Shown: positions 25,504 to 34,470 of the stretch, piece after piece
Position numbering within the stretch: the stretch's first letter is position 1
How the letters are laid out: each line of letters starts with the position of its first letter
NCBI GenBank assembly: GCA_964542915.1
Contig: CAZIVP010000002.1
Location: 1-64,000, forward strand
DNA: 64,000 nucleotides
Direction: 5' to 3'
Source of the DNA: CAZIVP01 sp964542915
GTDB lineage: Bacteria > Calditrichota > Calditrichia > Calditrichales > Calditrichaceae
Program-made: the position numbers and the translations under genes
The notes under the pieces: generated by a model
The model's input: only the letters and a program-made list of their open reading frames with translations
Database searches by the model: none
Told to the model about the DNA's origin: nothing

Positions 25504-27660
25504 CTAAAATCCGATACGCCGGCTTTTATCGTTCTTAACCGCCGCCTCTTTCTCAAGTGCTTCGATCAAATCCGAATGACCGATCGCCTTTCCGGAAGCG
25601 AAGACATGCATCTGGTAATCCACTTTAAAATCGCCGGGCGTCAGGCAGGACAACCGTTGCAGCGTGCGCCGATCTTGCCGGGACAGTTTCGTGGACGCCA
25701 GCGGCGCCAGATACTGCCGGTAGAAACGCAAAACGCCCTCCGGCGTCAGGTAATCGAAACGGATTTTATGGCTGAAGCGGCGTATGGCCGCGTTATCCAG
25801 CAGTTCTTTATGATTGGTAGCCGCGATAAAGACGCCGTTGAATTGCTCGACGCCGGCCAATAGCTCATTCACCTGGCTGACTTCCCAGGAACGGTTGGCG
25901 TTTGTACGGCTGAACAGCAGGGAGTCAATTTCATCGAAGAACAGCATAGCCTGCTCCTGTTCGGCCTGTTCAAAGGCCTGCCGGATCGCTTGTTCGGTCA
26001 CGCCCACATAGGGCGAAAGAATATCGCCCGCGCTTTTGACAATCAGTTTGCGTTTCAGGCGGTGGGCCAGGTAACGGGCGAATGCGCTTTTGCCGGTACC
26101 GGGCGGCCCGTATAAAAACAAATTCATGTTCGCCATATCAAAAGCAAACGTCCGGCAGGCATTGCTATCATAAAATTGTTGCAGTCGCCGCATCAATGTT
26201 TCCGCATCGGTATCGATATGAAGGCCGTGCAAATTGTAATGATCCCCGATCCAATGCGTTTTGTTTAAACGCTTCTCCGGTTTGCCCTTCAGCCTCTGCT
26301 GGGCGTTTATGATGTGTTCGATGGTTTCCAGTACGCGCTCCCGGTTTGCATTTGCCCGGAAGACATCCGCGGCGTTGCGCATGGCCGCGTCGATTTCGCC
26401 GGCGTTGCTCTCATACGTTTCAGCCAAACGGGCCATATCGCGGTCTTCCATCACGGCACGGAGATCGTACTCCTGCGCTTTATACCGCCACAGTTGCAGG
26501 CGTTGTTCATAGGTCATACGATCGAATTTAACGGCGTAATCAAAGCGCCTGCGCGTGCTGGGGTCCATGCCGTCCACATAATTGGCGATCCAGATATTAA
26601 AGGTGTTGCTCTCGTCCAGCAGACTGTTGATGTGTCCTTTTTCCGTGGTTTCTTTGAGCATGAACAATCGCGGAATGGCGTTAAGCAAAGAATCGGCTTC
26701 ATCCACGATGATGAACGCTTCGTTTCGCTCCACCATATTTTGGCAGGCGGTGAACGCACGTTTGCGGAAACGGTTACCGTCCGATTCGTCCGCCCCTTCG
26801 TTGAGGTGTTTAACTTCGTAAGTGCGTGCGTTCAGATGGGCGCCCAGCGAGCGCGCGAAGGCCGTCTTGCCCGTACCTGGCAAGCCGTACAGTAAAATGT
26901 TGACGCCCCTCCCGCCTTGCCGCCGCCGGTACAGCTTCTCGATGATCCGGATATCGCTTTCGTTGACGAAATGATCCTTTAATGGAATAACGGAATCGTC
27001 GTATTCAGTGAAATAGGTTTGCAGGATCGGTTTGTCGTTATAACCTTCCAAAAATTGCACGATCTCATCGCTGATATCGCGGTTTTGGGTTAACATGCCT
27101 GTTTTAACCAGGGTAGATTGCCGGTTCAGCGCTTTGTGCACCCGGGACCGCCGTTCGCCGAGCAATACGGCCACGGTGAGTTCATTGAGCTCGCCCTCGT
27201 AACGGCGGGTCTGCAGGCCCAGATACTGGCACAGGGCGTCGATGAGTTCATTCATAAACGCATCGCTGTCACACAGATAAAATAAGATGAGGATGCGGCT
27301 TTCCAAATCGTCTAATCCGAACAGCGGGCGGAGTTTCTTTATACGATGGAAGAGCGGGCTGGTTTGCCCTTTATGTGCGGGATAGGCCTCCTTAATGGCC
27401 TGAATGACGTCCTTCTGAAACGTGCGGCGCACCGGCGCCTTGTCAAAGAGATCGATCAACGTTTCATCGGCGCTGTCGGTTCCGTCCCGGTAACATGTTT
27501 CGATACTCGCGAAATCCATGTTTCGTTTCGAACAGTAGTTGAAGATATGTTCGATTATGGTTTGTTTGGCGCCATCGGACAGATATCCGGCAATCAGTTC
27601 CAGGATATCGCTGTTAAAGACCGCTCCCGTGTAATCCAGCACATTGATGAGATATTGCAT
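25504..27660 (-). CDS. Tandem AAA+ ATPase
   Basis: At least 718 residues, with a unique helical N-terminal region (1-240) and two AAA modules. Module one has Walker A GLPGTGKT at about 259-266 and Walker B FIIVDEADSLL. Module two has GPPGTGKS at about 515 and MLFFDEIDSLL at about 570, then an arginine-finger region RRFSHKIRFDYL. Such proteins form hexameric remodelling machines, but the N-terminal domain that would set the target is not one I recognise. The ATG at 27660 has no good ribosome site; a perfect AGGAGG lies further upstream (see findings). A WYL-domain regulator is divergent, and WYL regulators often control defence or stress loci. Confidence 0.85.
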   Translation of the reverse strand: MQYLINVLDYTGAVFNSDILELIAGYLSDGAKQTIIEHIFNYCSKRNMDFASIETCYRDGTDSADETLIDLFDKAPVRRTFQKDVIQAIKEAYPAHKGQTSPLFHRIKKLRPLFGLDDLESRILILFYLCDSDAFMNELIDALCQYLGLQTRRYEGELNELTVAVLLGERRSRVHKALNRQSTLVKTGMLTQNRDISDEIVQFLEGYNDKPILQTYFTEYDDSVIPLKDHFVNESDIRIIEKLYRRRQGGRGVNILLYGLPGTGKTAFARSLGAHLNARTYEVKHLNEGADESDGNRFRKRAFTACQNMVERNEAFIIVDEADSLLNAIPRLFMLKETTEKGHINSLLDESNTFNIWIANYVDGMDPSTRRRFDYAVKFDRMTYEQRLQLWRYKAQEYDLRAVMEDRDMARLAETYESNAGEIDAAMRNAADVFRANANRERVLETIEHIINAQQRLKGKPEKRLNKTHWIGDHYNLHGLHIDTDAETLMRRLQQFYDSNACRTFAFDMANMNLFLYGPPGTGKSAFARYLAHRLKRKLIVKSAGDILSPYVGVTEQAIRQAFEQAEQEQAMLFFDEIDSLLFSRTNANRSWEVSQVNELLAGVEQFNGVFIAATNHKELLDNAAIRRFSHKIRFDYLTPEGVLRFYRQYLAPLASTKLSRQDRRTLQRLSCLTPGDFKVDYQMHVFASGKAIGHSDLIEALEKEAAVKNDKSRRIGF

Positions 27661-27721
27661 GATAAAAGCCGGTTTATGCCGGGTGGCGATTCGGTTAAGA
27701 TAATGGTTTATGATTTCTTCC

Positions 27722-27764
27722 TCCTCTGTCTTTTTTTTGTTATAATAATTAAGTTGACGTCAAA
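27722..27764 (-). promoter_or_regulatory. Leader of the AAA ATPase gene: ribosome site and TTGACGTCAA palindrome
   Basis: On the minus strand, AGGAGGG ends near 27722 and is followed by in-frame ATC and ATA codons (ATA at 27711-27709), not by ATG. A perfect palindrome TTGACGTCAA lies at 27755-27764, midway between the divergent AAA and WYL genes. It is a candidate operator for the WYL regulator. No clear -10 element at correct spacing was found. Confidence 0.4.
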
Positions 27765-27819
27765 TCGTGTCGTTAACAGAGGTAGATTCAAAAAAAATTG
27801 AGGAGGGATTGAAACTACG

Positions 27820-28806
27820 ATGGAAGCAACGAATCAAACGGAACGGATCATTCAGATTCTGGCATTATTAAGTATGGGCCGCAAGCTGACTTGTTCGAAA
27901 TTGCACGACAAATTTGAGCATAAAGTCAGTTTGCGTACCATTCAGCGCGACATGATGCGCATCGAAAGCGCGGAAATTCCGCTTTTAATTGAAAAGGGCG
28001 ATCAGGGCGAAAATGTGTACACTTTACCGGCCGCTTACCGGCATATGGTCATTCCTTCCATTCAGCAGAACGAATTGTTGGCGTTATATATGTTGAAAGC
28101 GTATTTGAACACCTTCAGGGGCACACGTATCGAAGAATACCTGCAGAACCTCTTGCAGAAATTGGAGGACATGGCGCCCGGCGATGTTTATTTATATCTG
28201 GCCGATCATAAAGATATTTTCTGGTCCCAGGATGCAGGTCAGTATGATTACGGCAATCGCGACCATCTGCTTAATGAGGTATTGAACTTAATCAAAGATG
28301 AAAAGTGGGCCACCATCACCTATCGGTCGTTAGCCTCCGAACACAGCAAAACATACGATGTGTTTATGTACCGCCTGTTTTCGTACAAAGGCGTCCTTTA
28401 TATCGCCGCCTATAATCCCCTCTATGACAATTATATTTCCCTGGCGCTGCATCGCATCGAAGCCATTGACGAGGCGCGGAATCAAAAACGTACACGACCC
28501 GGGTTTTCGGTTGACGCCTTTCGCGATGAGCGATTTGGCGTGTTTGCCGGCGAAGTGCAGCATATCCGTTTGCAGATTCGTGCGGAATACACGCCCTACT
28601 TTGTTAACCGCAGCTGGCATCCCAGCCAGCGCAACGAAATGTTAGCGGACGGTGGCATGATGATGCATTTGCAGGCGCCGGTCAGTCCGGAGTTGATAAG
28701 CTGGATACTGGGCTGGCATGAGGCTCTCATGGTATTGCAGCCGCAATCGTTGATCGCTGAAATCACCGGAAAATTGGAGAAGATGAACACGATGTACGGA
28801 TTGTAG
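27820..28806 (+). CDS. WYL-domain transcriptional regulator
   Basis: This 328-residue cytosolic regulator has an N-terminal winged helix (TERIIQILALLSMGRKLTCSK ... VSLRTIQRDMMRIE) and then a WYL domain (WATITYRSLASEHSKTYDVF, RLFSYKGVLYIAAYNP, ISLALHRIEAIDEA). A C-terminal extension (PYFVNRSWHPSQRNEM) follows. WYL domains sense nucleic-acid-like ligands and commonly repress phage-defence or DNA-damage loci. It is divergent from the tandem-AAA gene, with a palindrome in the shared 159-base leader. GGAGGG lies 11 bases before the ATG. The ligand is unknown. Confidence 0.88.
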   Translation: MEATNQTERIIQILALLSMGRKLTCSKLHDKFEHKVSLRTIQRDMMRIESAEIPLLIEKGDQGENVYTLPAAYRHMVIPSIQQNELLALYMLKAYLNTFRGTRIEEYLQNLLQKLEDMAPGDVYLYLADHKDIFWSQDAGQYDYGNRDHLLNEVLNLIKDEKWATITYRSLASEHSKTYDVFMYRLFSYKGVLYIAAYNPLYDNYISLALHRIEAIDEARNQKRTRPGFSVDAFRDERFGVFAGEVQHIRLQIRAEYTPYFVNRSWHPSQRNEMLADGGMMMHLQAPVSPELISWILGWHEALMVLQPQSLIAEITGKLEKMNTMYGL

Positions 28807-29089
28807 AAGAGTCGTTACTTAATCCTTCAGCGATTTTTATACGTTAGCTATAATAAAAGTTTTTTTGATTATTCCTTCGAGGCCGTTTTCTTCACCAAAT
28901 CATAGATTCCAAAACGTTATTAGGCTTTATTTCAATATCTCCCTGCATAACATTATCTTGAACATATCAGTCCATCATCATGATATATAGCATGAAATTT
29001 CCCGAAAGGGAAAAGGTAAAATTGCCCGGATTATCCGGATTATAAAGATCCATACAATATGACTTTCACCTGATCATGCCATCATTAAT

Positions 29090-31945
29090 CTACATATCGC
29101 TACCCGCATACAGATCACGATACTTACGAATACTGTCCTGTTTTGACCATGCTTCATAGAGATTTATCAGGTTTTTGATCGATCGTTGCGTTCTCTCGTG
29201 TGATGTCCCAAGTTCAGCATCGAGTGTTTCAAATCCATCTATCATTAGATCTTCTGCTTCTTCAAACGCTTCCATAGCCGCCAGACATTTTCCCAGGCGA
29301 CTTTTAATGACACCGACCAGCCAGTGATCTTCACCCACAGCGGAGAGCTGAATCTCCAGGGATTTACGCAGCAGCGGCTCTGCTTCCTCCGGGCGATTTT
29401 TATCCAGGTGAATGTGTGCAATTCCTAATAAAGGATAGGTAAGCATGGGGTGATCTTCTTCATAGTTCTGAAACAGGACATCACGGGACTCTTCTAAGTA
29501 TCTCAAAGCCTCATCGTATCTCCCTTGTTTGATCAGAGCCAGCCCAATATTATTCAATGTTATCCCAACTTCCGAATGAGCGTTTCCAAGCCGTTTTTTT
29601 TGAAGATCCAGTGTTTTCAGGTAGTAACGTTCGGCAGCCTCATAGTCTTCTTTTCTCCCCATAATAATTCCCAGGTTGTTGAGCGTTTGAGAAATGTTGG
29701 GATGGAGGGAATCAAGAACAGCGCGTTGTATGTTAAGCGCCTGTTTTAAAAATGTTTCGGCTTTGTCATACTGTTCCAGCTCGGTCCGTGCCCGCCCCAG
29801 GTAGTACAGGCTTTCGGCAATATCGGGATGCTGCTCATCAAAAACAGAACGTCTGATTTTTAACGCTTTTTCATGGAACAAAACGGATTCTTCAAGATCT
29901 CCCAACCATTCTTTAACCCGTCCCAGATTCGTCAACCTTCCCGCTACATCAGGGTGATTGTTACCATACAAATCACGATATATTTTTAGGGATTCCAGGT
30001 AAAGCTCCTCAGCTTTTTTATAATCGCCCTGACTTTCCATGAAGTTTGCCAGGTTATTTAAATTATAAGCAACCGATTCGTGCCTATCCCCATGAATCTC
30101 CCGGTTCATTTCTAAAGCATCCCGGTATAAAGGTTCGGCCTCTTCGAATTTTCGCAGCTGCTTCAATACCACGGCCAGTGTAAGTTTGGTTTTGGCCAGC
30201 GATTCATTTGCTCCGTCATAAATTTTCTGTTCCATGCTCAAAGCTTCCCGGAGATAGCCCTCAGCTTTTTTATATTTGCCATTTTTCCAGAACAGGAATC
30301 CCAGATTGTGCAAGCTTTCGCTGATGTCCGGATGAGCGGATTCCAAATGCCTACGACGGATATCCAACGCCTTATCCAGCAGCGACTCTGCTTTTGTATA
30401 CTTTCCCAGGTTCATGTAAACCCTGCCGGTGACATCCAGCATTTGTGCCTGAATTTCGGGTTGATTGTCGAGTCGTTCAGCCTGTTCGATGCCGCGTTGC
30501 AATAAAACACGTGCCGGGATGTTATCGCCCAGTGATTTTTTAGGATCGCTGGCTTTAAACATATCCATTAAAAAACCGGTAATCTGCTCCGACTTGGCGG
30601 TTTCCTGTCTTGCTCGCTCTAAGGCCTCCCGGGTGCGCTGTGATTGCCAGGTAATGGTGACGGCATAGCCGATAAGCAATAATACAATGACAGCAGTGGC
30701 AACGACGCCTGTGCTGTGGCGCGACATAAATTTTCGTGCCCGATAGCCAATGGAATCCGGATGGGCCATGACCGGTCGTCCGGAAAGATAATTCCGGATG
30801 TCGGCAGTTAGCTGCTCGACAGAGTCGTAACGGCGCTCGGGCTCTTTTCGCAGCGTTTTTAACACAATTTTATCCAAATCTCCTTGCAGATGCTTTCGAA
30901 GCTTGTCGGCTTTTGTCTGTCTGGCCCCGGTAATCTTTCGGACGGCATGCTCTCTATCGTTCTGTTCAGGCAGCAATCTTGTAATGACGGTGCTTGGACG
31001 GGTAGGCTGTTTCTCACAAATGATTTGTTCGATCTCCCCGGGCGTTTTTCCGCTAACGTCGTAGGGCCGGCAGCCTATTAACAACTCATACAACACGACA
31101 CCGAGCTGGTAAATATCGGTAGCAGTCGTAACCGGAGCACGGCGCACCTGTTCCGGGCTGGCATAAGCCGGGGTCAACGGCAGCAAGCCGGTACGCGTCA
31201 TCGTGTAGGCACCGGCAGAGCGTTCGTCCTGGTTCAGCACCTTAGCAATTCCAAAGTCGAGCAGTTTTACGGTCCCTGTTTGGGTAACTAAAATGTTGGA
31301 AGGTTTAATGTCTCTATGGATGATGAGCTGGCGTTGCGCAAACTGCACAGCTTCGCATACCTTGAGAAAAAGATTTAGACGCTGGTTGATGGTAAGTTGA
31401 TTGGCGTCGCAATGTTCGTCAATCGGACGACCACCCTTCACATACTCCATGGCAAACCAGGGTTGCCCTTCAGCGGTAATGCCTCCGTCGAGCAACCGGC
31501 CAATGTTTTCATGATTCAGCGTTGCAAGAATTTGCCGTTCGGACATAAAGCGTCGGTTTTGATTCTCTGAGGTAAAACCCGTTTGAAGCAACTTCAGGGC
31601 AACCTGCTGCTCGAATTGTCCGTCGGTACGTTCGGCAAGATACACACTGCCCATGCCGCCATGGCCTAATGTTTCAATAATCTGATACGGCCCAACCTGT
31701 TCACCTTTTTTTTCACCGGGTTCATGGATTGAAAAAGAGGCCTTCACAAGTTGTTCGGGAGAGCGGTCAATGGCGCCGGAAATTTCATGGGCAGCAAGGA
31801 GAGACAGCACTTCCTCTTTTAGTTCCCGGTCCTCACCGCACGCTTTTTCAATATAGGCTTCCCGCTCAGTTTTTTCCAGCTCCAGTGCTTCGCTAAAGAT
31901 ATGCTTTAGTTTTTGCCAGCGGTTATGTGTTTTTCCCTCTTTCAT
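29090..31945 (-). CDS. Membrane Ser/Thr protein kinase with TPR array
   Basis: A protein of 951 residues. A PknB-type kinase domain covers about 85-370, with the glycine loop LGHGGMGSVYLAE, the catalytic loop HRDIKPSN and LLDFGIAK in place of DFG-flanking sequence. One membrane helix at about 410-430 (GVVATAVIVLLLIGYAVTI) separates it from 10 or more tetratricopeptide repeats with the 42-residue kinesin-light-chain pattern (LYRDALEMNREIHGDRHESVAYNLNNLA). The kinase faces the cytosol and the TPR array probably the periplasm. ATG 31945 is chosen over a GTG at 31954 because AAGGA has correct spacing to it. An ECF sigma gene ends 14 bases upstream, a classical pair. Confidence 0.92.
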   Translation of the reverse strand: MKEGKTHNRWQKLKHIFSEALELEKTEREAYIEKACGEDRELKEEVLSLLAAHEISGAIDRSPEQLVKASFSIHEPGEKKGEQVGPYQIIETLGHGGMGSVYLAERTDGQFEQQVALKLLQTGFTSENQNRRFMSERQILATLNHENIGRLLDGGITAEGQPWFAMEYVKGGRPIDEHCDANQLTINQRLNLFLKVCEAVQFAQRQLIIHRDIKPSNILVTQTGTVKLLDFGIAKVLNQDERSAGAYTMTRTGLLPLTPAYASPEQVRRAPVTTATDIYQLGVVLYELLIGCRPYDVSGKTPGEIEQIICEKQPTRPSTVITRLLPEQNDREHAVRKITGARQTKADKLRKHLQGDLDKIVLKTLRKEPERRYDSVEQLTADIRNYLSGRPVMAHPDSIGYRARKFMSRHSTGVVATAVIVLLLIGYAVTITWQSQRTREALERARQETAKSEQITGFLMDMFKASDPKKSLGDNIPARVLLQRGIEQAERLDNQPEIQAQMLDVTGRVYMNLGKYTKAESLLDKALDIRRRHLESAHPDISESLHNLGFLFWKNGKYKKAEGYLREALSMEQKIYDGANESLAKTKLTLAVVLKQLRKFEEAEPLYRDALEMNREIHGDRHESVAYNLNNLANFMESQGDYKKAEELYLESLKIYRDLYGNNHPDVAGRLTNLGRVKEWLGDLEESVLFHEKALKIRRSVFDEQHPDIAESLYYLGRARTELEQYDKAETFLKQALNIQRAVLDSLHPNISQTLNNLGIIMGRKEDYEAAERYYLKTLDLQKKRLGNAHSEVGITLNNIGLALIKQGRYDEALRYLEESRDVLFQNYEEDHPMLTYPLLGIAHIHLDKNRPEEAEPLLRKSLEIQLSAVGEDHWLVGVIKSRLGKCLAAMEAFEEAEDLMIDGFETLDAELGTSHERTQRSIKNLINLYEAWSKQDSIRKYRDLYAGSDM

Positions 31946-31959
31946 GAAAATCACTTCCT

Positions 31960-32523
31960 TCAGGCATTACTTAATTCACGGTTTAACCAGGCGCGGGCCA
32001 TTTTCCAATCGCGGCTCACCGTAGCTGTTGAAACGCCCAGAGCTTGCGCCGTTTCTTCCAGGGATAATCCGCCAAAAAACCGGCATTCAATGATTTTGAC
32101 CAGACGTTTATCTTTTTCAGCAAGCTGCTCCAGAGCCTGATGAATAGCTAATACATCATTCAAACTCACTTCTTCGGCAGCTATATTCTGATTTTCCAGC
32201 GTAATACGCGTTCTGTCGCCGCCCCGCTTTTGCGCCTTTTTCCTGACAGCATAATCAACGAGAATATTTCTAATTACCTGTGAGGCAATTCCAAAAAAAT
32301 GCGCCCGACTTTCCCAGTCGATTCTATTGAACTCCACCAGCTTCAGGTAGGCTTCATGAACAAGATCGGTTGTATTCAGGGTATGTCCGGAACGTTCACC
32401 AAGCAACCGGTAATGGGCCATTGCCCGCATTTCATCGTAGACAAGAGGCATTAATTTTTCGAGGGCCTCCTGCTCACCGGAGGAATGAGCCTTTAGCAAC
32501 GTTGTGATTTTAGCTTTATCCAT
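31960..32523 (-). CDS. ECF sigma factor of the kinase-linked (SigY/ECF-type) family
   Basis: This 187-residue sigma-70 begins DKAKITTLLKAHSSGEQEAL. Region 2 is LMPLVYDEMRAMAHYRLL with NTTDLVHEAYLKLVEF; region 4 is LAEKDKRLVKIIECRFFGGL and LEETAQALGVSTATVSRDWK. These blocks mark the subfamily usually encoded next to Ser/Thr kinases. No separate anti-sigma gene is present, and control through phosphorylation by the adjacent kinase is the usual proposal for the family. It is probably transcribed together with that kinase. Confidence 0.9.
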   Translation of the reverse strand: MDKAKITTLLKAHSSGEQEALEKLMPLVYDEMRAMAHYRLLGERSGHTLNTTDLVHEAYLKLVEFNRIDWESRAHFFGIASQVIRNILVDYAVRKKAQKRGGDRTRITLENQNIAAEEVSLNDVLAIHQALEQLAEKDKRLVKIIECRFFGGLSLEETAQALGVSTATVSRDWKMARAWLNRELSNA

Positions 32524-32754
32524 TGGGTTTCCCTTTTTGTAACCTGTATTAATGCATTTATTCCCTAACGATGAAAAAAAAGCAAATTATAGTCAATTTC
32601 ATTCTCACTTTTTGTTATTTGTTTTGTAATATTGGCTTGCCGTAAAAAATTCCATTTTCAAATGATAAAGATTCCCCGCTTTTTCGGCTTTGTTTAATAG
32701 AGACAGTAATAAAAGCGTCGCTTCATAAAAACAAAAAAATGGAGGTGTTGTTAT

Positions 32755-33249
32755 ATGAGACGTAACGTCATCATTTCGATAATATTATTATTCTCAATTG
32801 CATTTTTATTTTATAGTAATATCAATGCCCTTCAGGCTGCGCCGCAAGATGAACAATCGGAATCATCGAAACAAGTGAAAACAGTTGAAGGGGTGACGTC
32901 AGGATTTGATTGTGCAGTTGTCGGATTATTGTGCCCAAGCACACACCTTGGCGCGGACTATACAAGAGGTATATTCACCGACGATAAGCAATTCTACTTT
33001 GTGGCCAATATTCCCCAGAGTTTTTTGACCCAGTATTTCCTGGCTCGGCTGGAGATTACCGGCACCGTTTACAATCCATACCATCACGCCGTCGAGCCGG
33101 AGAAAATTCATCTCGTAGAAAAGGGCAATAAATCCCTGGTTTATGAAGAAGGATATTTTATCGACCCGAACGGACATCGGGCAACATTTAATAAGGGACA
33201 GATTGTGGATGGCGTTTGGTATTGCAGTGAATGCGCAGGCAATCAATGA
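32755..33249 (+). CDS. Exported cysteine-containing protein of unknown function
   Basis: This 164-residue protein has a signal peptide or N-terminal anchor (residues 5-29). Four cysteines are arranged as FDCAVVGLLC (C52, C60) and a C-terminal YCSEC pair (C157, C160), which suggests disulfides or metal binding outside the cytosol. The middle has HLGADYTRG and FVANIPQSFLTQYFLARLEI. I do not recognise a named family. GGAGGT before the ATG supports the start. It precedes the OsmC gene by about 200 bases, so a shared oxidative or thiol-stress role is possible but only suggested by position. Confidence 0.75.
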   Translation: MRRNVIISIILLFSIAFLFYSNINALQAAPQDEQSESSKQVKTVEGVTSGFDCAVVGLLCPSTHLGADYTRGIFTDDKQFYFVANIPQSFLTQYFLARLEITGTVYNPYHHAVEPEKIHLVEKGNKSLVYEEGYFIDPNGHRATFNKGQIVDGVWYCSECAGNQ

Positions 33250-33447
33250 TCCGCACAGGTTACGCTGTGATGCCCATCCGTTGGTGTAAGACCGGTATAT
33301 ATAAACGTTAATGCATGTCTGGAAGCGCCTTAATGTCTGGGGCTTTCTACTGGAAATTATGGTCGAGATGCTCTCTGTGGAGGTCAAAGTAATAAAATCC
33401 GAATAGTTAACGCATTTAAGTTTGAATTTAAACAGGAGGTAATTATT

Positions 33448-34011
33448 ATGTCCGTACAAACGCTTATGAACGGCGTCAAAGTCGATCAGCTAATTGACAC
33501 AATCAACCATATAAAACAGCAACCGGATCTGGCAAAGTTCCAATTCCGGGCAACAAACGAATGGGTGGAAGGCGGTCATTCACGTACGATCATCCACCCC
33601 TTTTATGGCGCAGGTCAGGAAGATGACTCCCGTAGCGAGCCGTTTGTTCTGGAGGGCGATGAACCGCCGGTGCTTCTGGGAAATAATTGCGCTCCTAATG
33701 CGGTGGAGACCGTTCTTCATGCGTTGGCATCCTGCATCAGCGTTGGATTTATCTATAATGCCGCCGCACAGGATATTAAAGTTGAGAAGCTGGAAATGAA
33801 TATGGAAGGCGATATCGACCTGCATGGATTCCTGGGATTGTCCGATAAAGTACGACCGGGATATGAGAATATTCGCCTTTCCTGTTACGTTAAGGCCGAT
33901 GCACCGGATGAAAAATTGGCCGAACTGTGCGATTTTGTGCAGAAAACTTCCCCGGTTCTCGACATTATTCGCAAACCGGTTCCGGTGTCGATTGAGATGA
34001 AAAAGGATTAA
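33448..34011 (+). CDS. OsmC/Ohr-family protein
   Basis: This 187-residue protein of the OsmC fold belongs to a family of thiol peroxidases that reduce organic hydroperoxides. Family blocks are NCAPNAVETVLHALASCISVG (C81, C96) and a C-terminal KTSPVLDIIRKPVPV. The second catalytic cysteine of OsmC/Ohr, normally in a CPV-like motif, is serine here (SPV), so classical peroxidase chemistry is doubtful. This variant is common in the longer OsmC-like branch. AGGAGGT before ATG 33448 is strong. A terminator follows 36 bases after the stop. Confidence 0.85.
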   Translation: MSVQTLMNGVKVDQLIDTINHIKQQPDLAKFQFRATNEWVEGGHSRTIIHPFYGAGQEDDSRSEPFVLEGDEPPVLLGNNCAPNAVETVLHALASCISVGFIYNAAAQDIKVEKLEMNMEGDIDLHGFLGLSDKVRPGYENIRLSCYVKADAPDEKLAELCDFVQKTSPVLDIIRKPVPVSIEMKKD

Positions 34012-34047
34012 TCGGGAAAGCCTGATTCGAATCATCGCACTTCTCGG

Positions 34048-34082
34048 AAAAAAGCGACCGGCTGCCAGCCGTTCGCTTTTTT
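34048..34082 (+). terminator. Strong rho-independent terminator after the OsmC gene
   Basis: AAAAAAGCGACCGGC pairs with GCCGTTCGCTTTTTT (one mismatch) around a TGCCA loop. The right arm supplies the U-tract. The A-rich left arm would let it work in both directions. The remaining 34083-34470 gap holds no gene that I can see. Confidence 0.9.
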
Positions 34083-34470
34083 CTTACAAAACTATACGCA
34101 AACGTAACATGCTTCAAAAATCGCACTTAGTTTTCCGTACGATTTACGATTTGTAACAGTTTAGAGAAAAATTCATACATACGAAGCGTTAACGAAGCCT
34201 TTCTAAAAGCTAAGGATAGGGCTAAGCCGAAATTGGGTACACGCAAGGCAAGGAGTGGTTCGTTTTATTAAAGATGTGGCTTACCGGATGTATAAAGAAA
34301 TCATATTTACCCGGAAAACGAGTATATAGAATATCTCACGTATTAAAAGGCAAATTCAAGCTGTAAATACTGTATTTGAAGACTTTTCGAAAAAATCAAT
34401 ATTTTCAGTACATTTATTTACTATTTTGGTCTTTTCTCCTTCTCTTAAAAAGGTATGTTTTTTCGATTCA

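Noticed and set aside
28998..29013. Hairpin TTTCCC-GAAA-GGGAAA as terminator of the kinase gene
   Set aside because: The stem is short and AT-rich and lacks a proper U-tract on the minus strand; kept only as a weak possibility.
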